64,000 nt of DNA from Flavobacterium soyae (GTDB lineage Bacteria > Bacteroidota > Bacteroidia > Flavobacteriales > Flavobacteriaceae): the NCBI RefSeq assembly GCF_021245985.1, contig NZ_JAJQXA010000004.1, positions 1 through 64,000 on the forward strand, written 5' to 3'. Under the pieces are notes generated by a model. It made no database searches. It was not told where the DNA came from and was given only the letters and a program-made list of their open reading frames with translations. Numbering within the stretch: the first letter of the stretch is position 1; the number at the start of each line of letters is the position of its first letter. This document shows positions 1 through 7,811 of this stretch, in pieces. The position numbers were made by a program, and so were the translations under genes.

Positions 1-57
1 TAAAGACTACTTTTGAAGCTATACACACACCGCAATTTAATCAAATTGCAAGAATTA

Positions 58-82
58 GGAAAGCGAAAGCTTTCCTTTTTTT
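58..82 (+). terminator. Rho-independent terminator
   Basis: A perfect 7-bp stem (GGAAAGC, loop gaaa, GCTTTCC) is followed by seven T. It would end a plus-strand transcript entering from the left edge. I could not identify a gene in bases 1-57. Confidence 0.8.
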
Positions 83-89
83 ATGCCAC

Positions 90-127
90 AAAAAAAGCTG
101 CCTCACTTTTGAGACAGCCTCTTTTTT
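90..127 (-). terminator. Bidirectional terminator after the small membrane gene
   Basis: GCTGCCTC and GAGACAGC (97-104 and 111-118) pair with one wobble. A-rich sequence lies on the left and T-rich sequence on the right, so it can terminate either strand. It is 21 bases past the stop of the minus-strand gene at 148-495. Confidence 0.7.
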
Positions 128-147
128 GTACTAACTCAATTTCTTAC

Positions 148-495
148 TTACTCTTTATCTAAATCTTTTGCTGTTTTAAATCCAGTCAAAAGTCCAATTC
201 CTGCCATTATAAAAATAATTGAAGGATAAACCGCACCATCGTTAAGAGACGTGTAAGTTGTAATTACCAAAGCAAGGAAAATTCCAACACCACTACCTAT
301 TAATAAAAATGCCAGATTTACTACAAGAATTTTCCATGCTGAAACCCCATTTGTTTTTCCTTGTAAAAAGATACTTGCATCAACACCTTTTTCTATAAGT
401 GCTAAACGCTCTCTGTTTCTTGTTGAATAAACTAAATAAACGATCCCGAAGATCATTGCAAAAAAGCTAAGTGGTACTAAAATTTCTGGTCCCAT
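148..495 (-). CDS. Small membrane protein, DUF6249-like
   Basis: A 115-residue protein with three hydrophobic segments (about residues 4-24, 54-80 and 89-106) and a short charged stretch with RNRERLALIEKGVDAS after the first. The layout resembles the DUF6249 family of Bacteroidota, whose function is unknown to me. It is divergent from an ECF sigma factor gene and carries the same promoter sequence (532-557), so it is probably a target of that sigma factor. Family assignment is from memory of similar proteins, not from a search. Confidence 0.65.
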   Translation of the reverse strand: MGPEILVPLSFFAMIFGIVYLVYSTRNRERLALIEKGVDASIFLQGKTNGVSAWKILVVNLAFLLIGSGVGIFLALVITTYTSLNDGAVYPSIIFIMAGIGLLTGFKTAKDLDKE

Positions 496-531
496 AATTT
501 TATGTTTTTTTAATTGATTGATACTCCATAT

Positions 532-557
532 GACGAGGCTTTTTAAATTGAGGTTAC
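532..557 (-). promoter_or_regulatory. ECF-type promoter of the DUF6249-like gene
   Basis: On the minus strand GTAACC (552-557) and CGTC (532-535) are separated by exactly 16 bases. This matches the general ECF promoter form (AAC in the -35 element, CGTC in the -10 element) and is identical in boxes and spacing to the promoter of the divergent sigma gene at 780-805. Confidence 0.7.
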
Positions 558-779
558 AACATTTGTAAAAAAAATTTAAATTTTAAATTCAAAATTCCAA
601 AAGTTACTGATTATCAATTAATTTTAATACCAAAAACTTTGACAAAGTTCAATTCTAATTTATCATTATACATGTAGAGATTGGTCCTGAGGTTTCAGGA
701 AGGAATTTATTTTCTTGGAATTTGTTCTAAAATTGGAATTTGGGATTTTAAAAAATTTGGAGTTTTATTTCATTTCGTT
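558..779. other. AT-rich divergent intergenic region
   Basis: About 220 bases between the two ECF-type promoters. It contains scattered AAATTCCAA-like words common in Flavobacterium spacers and a small dyad, CCTGAGG/TTTCAGG, near 688-701. I see no gene or further promoter. Confidence 0.5.
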
Positions 780-805
780 GTAACCTAAATAAACAAACTG
801 TCGTC
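780..805 (+). promoter_or_regulatory. ECF-type promoter of the sigma factor gene
   Basis: GTAACC (780-785), a 16-base spacer, and CGTC (802-805) lie just before the start codon at 816. The leader would be only a few bases. The presence of an ECF-type promoter before an ECF sigma gene suggests autoregulation. Confidence 0.7.
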
Positions 806-815
806 CTATATAAAT

Positions 816-1403
816 ATGAGTACAATAAGTGATCAACATTATATCGATAAAGTTCTGCAGGGCGAAACAAATGCGTTTGCCATTCTTGTTGATCGTTATA
901 AAGATATGATCTTTACTTTGGCACTCAAAATGATTAAAAATCGAGAAGAAGCCGAAGAAGTTTCACAAGACACGTTTATTAAGATTTACAGTTCATTGAA
1001 TAAATTTAAAGGTGAATCTAAATTTTCGACCTGGATTTATAAAATTGCTTATAATACTTGTCTGGACAGATTAAAGAAAAGTAAAAAAGAGGAATTAAAT
1101 ATTTCGATAGATGATTTTTCATCCCATTTAATAAAAACGATGGACAATGCCTTAAGCGTTTTAGAAGAAAAAGAACGAAAGCACACTATTCAGAAATGTT
1201 TAAATTTATTACCAAGTGATGAAAATTTCCTTTTAACTTTATTTTATTTTGATGACCAAAATTTAGAAGAAATCGGAAAAATAATGAATATATCAGCAAA
1301 CAATGCTAAAGTAAAATTATTTAGAAGCCGACAAAAATTAGCCGTAATTTTGAGACAGCAGTTAGAACCAGAAATAATAGAATGTTATGAAAGAGAGCGA
1401 TAA
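816..1403 (+). CDS. ECF RNA polymerase sigma factor (sigma-70 family)
   Basis: A 195-residue sigma factor of the extracytoplasmic-function group. Region 2 lies at about residues 20-90 (RYKDMIFTLALKMIKNREEA, then EVSQDTFIKIYSSLNKFKG and the STWIYKIAYNTCLD stretch of region 2.3/2.4). Region 4 lies at about 125-180, with the helix-turn-helix LEEIGKIMNISANNAKVKLF. Region 3 is absent, as expected for the family. Its stop overlaps the start of the next gene, a two-helix membrane protein likely to be its anti-sigma factor, so the pair is translationally coupled. Promoter 780-805 suggests autoregulation. Confidence 0.92.
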   Translation: MSTISDQHYIDKVLQGETNAFAILVDRYKDMIFTLALKMIKNREEAEEVSQDTFIKIYSSLNKFKGESKFSTWIYKIAYNTCLDRLKKSKKEELNISIDDFSSHLIKTMDNALSVLEEKERKHTIQKCLNLLPSDENFLLTLFYFDDQNLEEIGKIMNISANNAKVKLFRSRQKLAVILRQQLEPEIIECYERER

Positions 1404-1791
1404 AAATATAGAACAGCTTATTGAAAAAATGATGGCCGAAGAAAAACTGCAGTCGCCATCAATAGATTTCACATCAAAAATAATGGCAAAAGTTGAGTCA
1501 TTAGAAGAGAAAAAAATCAAAGTATATAAACCTTTAATTTCTAAACCGGTTTGGATTTCTATCGGATTGGCTGTAGCGGCGTTAGTGATTTATATTTCTC
1601 TTTTTTCTGTTTCAGAAAACAATTTGAAAATCGACGAAATTGGAAAATTATATTCTGATAAAATTTCAACAGTGTTTTCAGGAATTCATTTTTCGAAAAA
1701 CATTTTGTACGCCTTTTTGATTGTTCCTTTTATGATTTTAGTGCAAGTTGGACTTTTAAAAAATTATTTTGATAAGAAGTATCAGTTATAA
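1387..1791 (+). CDS. Probable membrane anti-sigma factor
   Basis: A 134-residue protein that overlaps the sigma gene by 17 bases. The soluble N-terminus (1-48) is charged and helical, followed by transmembrane segments at about 52-72 and 105-123. There is no zinc-binding HxxxCxxC motif, so it is not a classical ZAS-domain anti-sigma factor. The role is inferred from position, size and membrane topology. I do not recognise a named domain. Confidence 0.7.
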   Translation: MKESDKNIEQLIEKMMAEEKLQSPSIDFTSKIMAKVESLEEKKIKVYKPLISKPVWISIGLAVAALVIYISLFSVSENNLKIDEIGKLYSDKISTVFSGIHFSKNILYAFLIVPFMILVQVGLLKNYFDKKYQL

Positions 1792-1858
1792 CTGTTAAAA
1801 AAAATATATCAACAATGATGAATTTATTTATCATAACTTTGTAAAGTTCATTAAATTC

Positions 1859-2023
1859 ATGAAAATGATACAGAAAACCATTACTCCTAAAGATAAAATT
1901 GTGAATCTTTCTTTTGAGATTCCAAAGAATTATGTTGGAAAAGCATTAAAAGTATCTATTGATTTTGAAAATGAAAGTGATCAAATTGAAAGCAATTTAT
2001 CTAAAAAAGATTTAATGGAATAA
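1859..2023 (+). pseudogene. Truncated antitoxin-like gene
   Basis: A 54-codon frame starting MKMIQKTITPKDKIVNLSFE and containing IPKNYVGKALKVSI. This looks like the N-terminal half of the small antitoxins paired with RelE/ParE toxins in Bacteroidota, but it stops early at LSKKDLME. The next frame is the C-terminal part of such a toxin, so a deletion seems to have removed the antitoxin tail and the toxin head. It might still be translated. Confidence 0.5.
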
Positions 2024-2045
2024 ATAATAGCGATGAATAAAATAA

Positions 2046-2222
2046 TTTCAGAATCCTTTGATTTATTCTCAATGTGAAAACTTACCAACTAAAACCAAAA
2101 TTTACAGAGAAACCACATATAAAACTTGGCTGATTATATTCAAAATAAAAAACAACCACATTACAATTCTTGGTATCTTAAGTGGAAAAAGAAAAGTTTC
2201 TTCATTTAAAAAACTCCGATAA
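2046..2222 (+). pseudogene. C-terminal remnant of a RelE/ParE-family toxin
   Basis: An open frame of 58 codons with no usable start, following an in-frame stop at 2043. It contains LPTKTKIYRETTYKTWLIIF and ILGILSGKRKVSSFKKLR, the pattern of the C-terminal strands of ParE/RelE toxins (tyrosine-arginine, then a hydrophobic strand, then ILGI and a basic tail). A full toxin is about 95-100 residues, so roughly 40 N-terminal residues are missing. Confidence 0.6.
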
Positions 2223-2390
2223 AATCTAAACAAAAAACGTCTTGATTTTTTTCAAAATAAAACTTGCGATTTAAATCCGAAAAACATATTTTAAGCACTC
2301 CAGAAAACCAAATATAATTCATTCATTTACAATAGAATTAGACCCGAAATCGATATCTTTTTTTTAAGAAAATTTTGAGAACCTAAACCG

Positions 2391-2421
2391 TTGCAAGATT
2401 GTAACTTATAGAGTATCTTTG
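2391..2421 (+). promoter_or_regulatory. Flavobacterium-type promoter of the PfkB gene
   Basis: TTG (2391-2393), 20 bases, then TATCTTTG (2414-2421), which matches the Bacteroidota -33/-7 consensus TTG / TANNTTTG. Start of transcription is expected near 2427, giving a leader of about 18 bases. Confidence 0.7.
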
Positions 2422-2444
2422 CACCCTAATTCGAAATTCATAAA

Positions 2445-3368
2445 ATGAATAAATTATTGATTGTTGGAACGGTTGCTTTCGACGCGATTGAAACTCCTTT
2501 CGGAAAAACAGATAAAATATTAGGTGGTGCTGCAACGTACATTGGTTTATCGGCATCATTTTTTAACTTGCAATCGGCCATAGTTTCTGTAGTTGGCGAC
2601 GATTTTCCTCAAGAACATTTAGATTTATTAACTTCAAAAAATATTGATATCTCAGGTATCGAAATTGTAAAAGGAGGGAAAACCTTTTTTTGGAGCGGTT
2701 TATACCACAACGATTTAAATTCAAGGGACACATTGGTAACTGAGTTAAACGTTTTAGCTGATTTTCAGCCAAAAGTTCCTCAAAATTATAAAGATGCTGA
2801 TGTTGTGATGTTAGGAAACTTACATCCGTTAGTACAAAGCAGCGTTTTAGATCAATTAGAGAAAAAACCAAAATTAGTTGTTTTAGATACAATGAACTTT
2901 TGGATGGACTGCGCTCTTCCCGAATTATTAGACGTTATTAAACGTGTAGATGTTATTACAATCAATGACGAAGAAGCAAGACAACTTTCTGGTGAATATT
3001 CATTAGTAAAAGCGGCGGCTAAAATCCAGGATATGGGACCAAAATATGTGGTGATCAAAAAAGGAGAACACGGTGCACTTTTATTCCACAATAGAGAAGT
3101 ATTTTTTGCACCAGCTTTACCGCTTGAAGATGTTTTTGATCCAACCGGAGCCGGAGACACTTTTGCCGGTGGATTTTCAGGATTCATTGCACAAAGCGAA
3201 AACATCTCGTTTAACAATTTAAAAAATGCAATTATTTACGGTTCAAATTTAGCTTCGTTCTGCGTAGAAAAATTTGGAACCGAAAGGATGGAAACATTAA
3301 GCAAAGCAGAAGTAGCGATTCGATTACAGCAATTTAAGTCGTTAACTCAGTTTGACATAGAAATATAA
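2445..3368 (+). CDS. PfkB family carbohydrate/nucleoside kinase
   Basis: A 307-residue sugar kinase of the ribokinase/PfkB fold. The N-terminal glycine motif (GGAATYIGLSASFFN, about residues 27-41) and the C-terminal PfkB signature DPTGAGDTFAGGF (about 232-244, with the catalytic Asp of GAGD) are both present. Substrate cannot be read from sequence; ribokinase-, fructokinase- and adenosine kinase-like members are all possible. It has its own promoter and is followed by a weak terminator and the PurF-type gene, an order I recall as usual in Flavobacterium. Confidence 0.88.
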   Translation: MNKLLIVGTVAFDAIETPFGKTDKILGGAATYIGLSASFFNLQSAIVSVVGDDFPQEHLDLLTSKNIDISGIEIVKGGKTFFWSGLYHNDLNSRDTLVTELNVLADFQPKVPQNYKDADVVMLGNLHPLVQSSVLDQLEKKPKLVVLDTMNFWMDCALPELLDVIKRVDVITINDEEARQLSGEYSLVKAAAKIQDMGPKYVVIKKGEHGALLFHNREVFFAPALPLEDVFDPTGAGDTFAGGFSGFIAQSENISFNNLKNAIIYGSNLASFCVEKFGTERMETLSKAEVAIRLQQFKSLTQFDIEI

Positions 3369-3377
3369 TGCCCAAAA

Positions 3378-3402
3378 GCCTCGATAACACGGGGCTTTTT
3401 TT
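3378..3402 (+). terminator. Terminator between the kinase and amidotransferase genes
   Basis: GCCTCG (3378-3383) pairs with CGGGGC (3390-3395) with one wobble, followed by seven T. Confidence 0.65.
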
Positions 3403-3449
3403 ATTACGTTAATACACACAACTTACAACAACACAAAATACAAAAAACA

Positions 3450-5348
3450 ATGAGCGACGCTTTAAAACACGAATGTGGTATAGCCTTAGTTAGACTTCTT
3501 AAACCGCTTGAATATTATAAAGAGAAATACGGAACTGCTTTTTACGGAATACAAAAAATGTATTTAATGATGGAAAAGCAGCACAACCGTGGTCAGGACG
3601 GTGCCGGATTTGCCAGCATAAAACTAGATGTTGAGCCTGGACAACGCTACATAAGCAGAGTTCGTTCAAATCATGCACAGCCAATACAAGATGTTTTTAA
3701 ACAAATCAATGAGAGAATCAGTGAAGAATTAAAAGCACAGCCTGAAATTGGTGACGACATCAATAAGATAAAATCGGAAATTCCGTATGTTGGCGAATTG
3801 TTTTTAGGACACGTTCGTTACGGAACTTTCGGAAAAAACAGCATCGAAAGCGTACATCCATTTTTACGTCAAAGTAACTGGATGCACCGTAACTTAATTT
3901 TGGCCGGAAACTTTAACATGACTAATGTTAAGGAACTTTTCGAAAACTTAGTTGAATTAGGACAGCACCCAAAAGAAATGGCTGATACGGTTACTGTAAT
4001 GGAAAAAATTGGTCACTTCTTAGATAAAGAAGTTATGCAATTGTACCAAGACTGTAAAGCTGAAGGGTATTCAAAAAGAGAAGCTTCGCCAGTAATTGCT
4101 GAACGTTTGGATATTGCAAAAATATTAGCCCGTTCTGCTAAAAACTTAGACGGAGGTTATGCAATGGCCGGTTTATTAGGTCACGGTGATGCATTCGTTT
4201 TTAGAGATCCGGCAGGAATTCGTCCAGCCTACTTTTACCAGGATGATGAAGTTGTTGTAGTAGCTTCTGAAAGACCTGTTATTCAAACAGTATTTAATGT
4301 TCCTTTTGAAAGTGTACAGGAAATCGATCCGGGAAATGCTTTAATCATAAAGAAAAACGGAAAAGTTTCTATGAATCAAATCTTAGAGCCGACTGTTAAA
4401 AAAGCATGTTCATTTGAAAGAATTTATTTCTCAAGAGGAAGTGACGCAGAAATTTATCAGGAACGTAAAAATTTAGGGAAATTAATTTTACCAGCCGTTC
4501 TTAATGCAATTGACAGTGATACAGATAATACTGTTTTCTCATACATTCCTAATACAGCCGAAACTTCATTTTATGGTTTAGTCGAAGCTGCTCAGGATTT
4601 CTTAAATCAGAGAAAAAACAATTATATTCTGGAAAACAGAAATACACTCACTGCAGAAACACTTCAGGAACTTCTAGCTGTAAAAATACGTACAGAAAAA
4701 GTGGCTATTAAAGATGCTAAACTTAGAACCTTTATTACTGAGGACAGCAGTCGTGATGATTTAGTAGCTCACGTTTATGATGTTACATATGGTGTAATTA
4801 AACCAGAAGACAATCTTGTTATTATTGATGATAGTATCGTTCGTGGTACTACATTAAAAATGAGTATCATTAAAATGATGGATCGTTTGAAACCTAAACG
4901 TATTGTTATTGTTTCATCGGCGCCGCAAATTCGTTATCCTGACTGTTATGGAATTGATATGGCAAAACTTGAAGGACTTGTTGCTTTTAGAGCAGCTTTG
5001 ACGTTATTGAAAGAAAGAAACTTATATCATATTGTTGACGAAGTTTATGCGAAATGTAAAGCACAGGAAAATTTTGCAGACAAAGATGTTGTGAATTACG
5101 TAACAGCAATTTACGATCAATTTACACCAGAAGAAATTTCAGATAAAATTGCCGAGATGTTAAGTTCTCCGGAAATTAATGCCGAAGTAAAAATTATTTT
5201 CCAAAAAGTAGAAGATTTACATATTGCCTGTCCTAAAAACCTAGGCGACTGGTACTTTACAGGTGATTATCCTACCCCAGGAGGAAACCGTGTTGTAAAC
5301 CGTGCATTTATGAATTTCTACGAGGGAAAAGACGCAAGAGCTTATTAA
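3450..5348 (+). CDS. purF: Amidophosphoribosyltransferase, long Bacteroidota type
   Basis: A class II glutamine amidotransferase fused to a phosphoribosyltransferase; the family transfers amide nitrogen from glutamine to PRPP in the first step of purine synthesis. The likely nucleophile is Cys9 (HECGIALV), and residues such as FLGHVRYGT and AGNFNMTN follow the amidotransferase pattern. The PRPP loop IIDDSIVRGTTL is at about 457-468. At 632 residues it is longer than the usual 470-510; the extra length includes inserts in both domains. Cys9 is not next to Met1, so a short propeptide would have to be removed or tolerated. A second, canonical purF may exist elsewhere, so the exact role is inferred. 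Confidence 0.85.
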   Translation: MSDALKHECGIALVRLLKPLEYYKEKYGTAFYGIQKMYLMMEKQHNRGQDGAGFASIKLDVEPGQRYISRVRSNHAQPIQDVFKQINERISEELKAQPEIGDDINKIKSEIPYVGELFLGHVRYGTFGKNSIESVHPFLRQSNWMHRNLILAGNFNMTNVKELFENLVELGQHPKEMADTVTVMEKIGHFLDKEVMQLYQDCKAEGYSKREASPVIAERLDIAKILARSAKNLDGGYAMAGLLGHGDAFVFRDPAGIRPAYFYQDDEVVVVASERPVIQTVFNVPFESVQEIDPGNALIIKKNGKVSMNQILEPTVKKACSFERIYFSRGSDAEIYQERKNLGKLILPAVLNAIDSDTDNTVFSYIPNTAETSFYGLVEAAQDFLNQRKNNYILENRNTLTAETLQELLAVKIRTEKVAIKDAKLRTFITEDSSRDDLVAHVYDVTYGVIKPEDNLVIIDDSIVRGTTLKMSIIKMMDRLKPKRIVIVSSAPQIRYPDCYGIDMAKLEGLVAFRAALTLLKERNLYHIVDEVYAKCKAQENFADKDVVNYVTAIYDQFTPEEISDKIAEMLSSPEINAEVKIIFQKVEDLHIACPKNLGDWYFTGDYPTPGGNRVVNRAFMNFYEGKDARAY

Positions 5349-5379
5349 AAAAGTATTAATAAAAGGTTAATTTGTGCAT

Positions 5380-5444
5380 TTCATCGGTTTTTTTTGCCGT
5401 TCATCCTGTTTGTTTGGTAAAAATGAAAAGCTACAATACTTTTG
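5380..5444 (+). promoter_or_regulatory. Promoter and upstream motif pair of small RNA unit 1
   Basis: TTCATC occurs at 5380 and again at 5400, 20 bases apart (about two helical turns), followed by the -7 element TACTTTTG (5437-5444). The conserved RNA block begins 5 bases later. The same spacing is found in unit 2, exactly 185 bases downstream. Confidence 0.55.
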
Positions 5445-5449
5445 AAATA

Positions 5450-5519
5450 CCATAACATTAGTAGGTTAAGTTTATGGTAGATTTGGGGCAAAAAGGGTGG
5501 AAGGAATTCCACCTTTTTT
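5450..5519 (+). ncRNA. Probable small RNA, copy 1
   Basis: A predicted transcript of about 70 bases. The first hairpin is CCATAAC (5450-5456) with GTTTATGG (5470-5477), one bulged T. A single-stranded linker TAGATTTGGGGC follows. The second hairpin GGTGGAA/TTCCACC (5496-5502 and 5507-5513) with a T run is a Rho-independent terminator. There is no open reading frame. A -7 element lies 5 bases before the first conserved base. It could belong to a known Rfam family (for example the flavobacterial flavo-1 motif), which I cannot check. Confidence 0.6.
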
Positions 5520-5564
5520 ATTGGAATAAACTCAACTATTTCGCTTTTAAGTCATTATATTCAT

Positions 5565-5629
5565 TTCATCGGATATATTTACCTTTCATCCGAAAAATTT
5601 TCTTAATAAAAATAAGTGTCATACATTTA
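5565..5629 (+). promoter_or_regulatory. Promoter and upstream motif pair of small RNA unit 2
   Basis: TTCATC at 5565 and 5585 (20 bases apart) and a -7-like box TACATTTA (5622-5629; one mismatch to TANNTTTG), ending 5 bases before the conserved RNA block, as in unit 1. Confidence 0.5.
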
Positions 5630-5634
5630 TAAAA

Positions 5635-5704
5635 CCATAACATTAGTAGGTTAAGTTTATGGTAGATTTGGGGCAAAAAAGGTGGAAGAAATTCCGCCTT
5701 TTTT
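5635..5704 (+). ncRNA. Probable small RNA, copy 2
   Basis: The same architecture as copy 1: CCATAAC (5635-5641) with GTTTATGG (5655-5662), the same linker, then terminator GGTGGAA/TTCCGCC (5681-5687 and 5692-5698) and T run. The stem base that differs from copy 1 (A to G) leaves a G-U pair, so pairing is preserved despite the change. Confidence 0.6.
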
Positions 5705-5771
5705 ATTTTCTTTTTTTAGAGAAGATTATAGAATAAAGATTATAGAATAAAGACGAGACTTATAGATATAC

Positions 5772-5804
5772 AAAAAGACGAGTACCTTTCGGCACTCGTC
5801 TTTT
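5772..5804 (-). terminator. Terminator of the superoxide dismutase gene
   Basis: AAAAGACGAGT (5773-5783) pairs with ACTCGTCTTTT (5794-5804), a perfect stem whose A/T tails allow termination in both directions. It follows the stop of the minus-strand gene at 5831. Confidence 0.8.
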
Positions 5805-5830
5805 CTCTTTATTCTTTACTCTATTTTCGA

Positions 5831-6439
5831 CTATTTGTCTAAAGCATATCTTCTGGCAACTTCTGTCCAGTTAATTACATTAAAGAAAGCCTCAATATAA
5901 TCTGGTCTTCTGTTTTGATAGTTTAAGTAGTAAGCATGTTCCCAAACGTCCATTCCTAAAATTGGAGTTCCACCACAGCCAACTTCCGGCATTAATGGGT
6001 TGTCTTGATTTGGAGTTCCGCAAACATCTAGTTTTCCACCTTTGTGTACGCACAACCAAGCCCATCCTGAACCAAATTGAGTTGCTCCGGCTTTAGCAAA
6101 TTTTGCTTTAAACTCTTCGAAAGTTCCAAAAGAAGATTCAATAGCTGCTAATAAATCTCCAGTTGGTAATCCGCCACCGTTTGGAGCCATTACTGTCCAG
6201 AATAAATTGTGGTTGTAAAAACCTCCGCCATTGTTACGAACTGCAGCGTTAGATTTATCTAAGTTGATTAAGATATTTTCGATTGTTTTTCCCTCTAAAT
6301 CTGTTCCTGCGATAGCAGCGTTAAGATTTGTTGTGTATGCATTGTGGTGCTTTGTATGGTGGATTTCCATTGTACGCGCATCAATATGTGGTTCTAATGC
6401 ATCATATGCATATGGTAATTGTGGTAATTCAAAAGCCAT
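5831..6439 (-). CDS. sodA: Superoxide dismutase, Fe/Mn type
   Basis: A 202-residue cytoplasmic superoxide dismutase converting superoxide to hydrogen peroxide and oxygen. The four metal ligands fit the family: His in [10 protein letters not shown] (near residue 27), His in NHNLFW (near 77), and Asp and His in [19 protein letters not shown] (about 164-168). Length and lack of a signal peptide are normal. Metal choice between Fe and Mn cannot be settled by eye; the symbol is provisional. It is monocistronic with its own terminator. Confidence 0.95.
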   Translation of the reverse strand: MAFELPQLPYAYDALEPHIDARTMEIHHTKHHNAYTTNLNAAIAGTDLEGKTIENILINLDKSNAAVRNNGGGFYNHNLFWTVMAPNGGGLPTGDLLAAIESSFGTFEEFKAKFAKAGATQFGSGWAWLCVHKGGKLDVCGTPNQDNPLMPEVGCGGTPILGMDVWEHAYYLNYQNRRPDYIEAFFNVINWTEVARRYALDK

Positions 6440-6578
6440 GATATAAGGATTTTTATGGTTTATAATAATTTATCCCAAATTTAGACATTTAACTTTGGAA
6501 TTGAAAATACTATTTCGTTATAATTCAATTTAATTAATTGATAAATTGATTTTCTGAAAGTTAAAACCTTGTAAATCT

Positions 6579-7205
6579 TTATTTTCCATTAAAGGTTGTC
6601 ATGGTATTTTCTAATCCGGCCGTTCCAAAAGATTTTATAATTTCTATTGAGGTCTCTAAACGTTCCGGTAATTTCGAATTTTCGTCGTCATTCCATTCTC
6701 CTAAAACATAATCTATCTGCTGGCCTTTTTTAAATTGATCGCTGATTCCAAATCTAAAACGGGTATAGTTTTGTGTATTCAAAACCAGATTAATATTTTT
6801 CAGTCCATTATGTCCGCCATCGCTGCCTTTTGGTTTGATTCTAATAGTTCCGAAAGACAGATTTAAATCATCTGTAATTACAAGAATATTTTCCAGCGGG
6901 ATATTTTCTTTATCCATCCAGTATTTTACTGCTTTTCCGCTAAGGTTCATATAAGTGTTTGGTTTAAGCAGAAAGAATGTTCTCCCTTTAAACTTATATT
7001 CGGCTAAGGATCCTAATTTTACAGTTTCAAATGAAAGGCTTTCTTTTCTGGCTAAAAAGTCTAATACTTTAAATCCGATATTATGTCTTGTGTTTACATA
7101 TTCGGCTCCGATATTTCCTAAACCAACGATTAAATATTTCTTCATATTATCTATGTTCTCTTCTTTTTGTGTTGATGAAAACAGTTTTGTTATCCATTTT
7201 ATCAT
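6579..7205 (-). CDS. pth: Peptidyl-tRNA hydrolase
   Basis: Releases peptidyl groups from tRNA that has dropped off the ribosome. The catalytic motif is GLGNIGAEYVNTRHNIGF (Asn and His of the Pth family); later motifs are LLKPNTYMNLSG, ITDDLNLSFG and GSDGGHNGLKNI. The core begins with MKKYLIVGLGNIG at 7145. I chose the ATG at 7205, which adds MIKWITKLFSSTQKEENIDN, because I recall similar short extensions in flavobacterial homologues; the further upstream frame to 7262 runs into the inserted element and its flank and is unlikely. The final length is 208 residues. Confidence 0.92.
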   Translation of the reverse strand: MIKWITKLFSSTQKEENIDNMKKYLIVGLGNIGAEYVNTRHNIGFKVLDFLARKESLSFETVKLGSLAEYKFKGRTFFLLKPNTYMNLSGKAVKYWMDKENIPLENILVITDDLNLSFGTIRIKPKGSDGGHNGLKNINLVLNTQNYTRFRFGISDQFKKGQQIDYVLGEWNDDENSKLPERLETSIEIIKSFGTAGLENTMTTFNGK

Positions 7206-7259
7206 GCCTGCAAAAGTAAGATTAATTAGAGAATGTGCCAATTGGTTAATTAGATAATT

Positions 7260-7710
7260 CAAGTTGCTAGTTTAATAATTCAATAAATAAATCGGCTCTA
7301 AAAAAGTTTAATCCCTGCGGGATATTTTTTCTGGCAGATTTTATTATTCTGCTGCCAATATTTAACTCCTAACGGAGTAACAAAAAAATATCCCGGAGAG
7401 ATTACATATTGGTAGAACTCAGTTTATTCATGTCAATTTTTGTCCCGTAGGGCAATGTCATTAAGTTAAGAGGAAATCTATAAAATTACTTAACCGTTTA
7501 ATTAAGAAAGTAATTAGAAAAATCAGTTTTTATCAGCGTTTTCGCTTTAGCGAATCAGTAAAATCAGCGTCTAATTGTGACGCGGACAAAACAGATTTAC
7601 TTCGTAAAAACGCTGATAAACACGGATTTGATTTGCAATAATTTTATTTTCTAAAAGCTTAACTTAATGACATTGCCCGCAGGGACTACACTTTATTAAC
7701 TAGCAACTTG
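7260..7710. mobile_element. MITE-like element with terminal inverted repeats
   Basis: The ends are inverted: CAAGTTGCTAGTTTAATAA (7260-7278) against TTATTAACTAGCAACTTG (7693-7710), with one unpaired base. The element is bracketed by a 12-base direct repeat AATTAGATAATT (7248-7259 and 7711-7722) that could be a target duplication. A second, perfect 21-bp inverted pair starts GGGCAATGTC (7450-7470 and 7658-7678). The left arm holds a 160-base block with its own hairpins (for example AATCCCTGCGGGATA at 7310 with its complement at about 7385). There is no coding frame, so it would be non-autonomous. Confidence 0.5.
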
Positions 7711-7811
7711 AATTAGATAATTATTTTTAACCACTAAGATTGTTTAAGGATGGCACACGGGTGACGCGGGTGAAACAGGTTTATACTGGTTTTATTTCTA
7801 TGTACAACATA

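Larger units (their letters stand above)
5377..5705 (+). repeat. Tandem duplication, 185-bp period
   Basis: Two diverged copies (about 5377-5520 and 5562-5705) with every conserved block displaced by exactly 185 bases: CATTTCATCGG, TTCATCC, the -7 box, the CCATAAC hairpin and the terminator stem. The sequence between blocks has drifted, so this is an old duplication in which promoter and RNA parts were kept. Confidence 0.75.

Noticed and set aside
1..57. A possible C-terminal end of a gene at the left edge
   Set aside because: Several short frames are open but none shows a recognisable tail; only the following terminator is supported.
2852..3217. A 121-codon minus-strand frame inside the PfkB gene
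   Set aside because: It is fully antisense to a well-supported kinase and has no promoter or family pattern.
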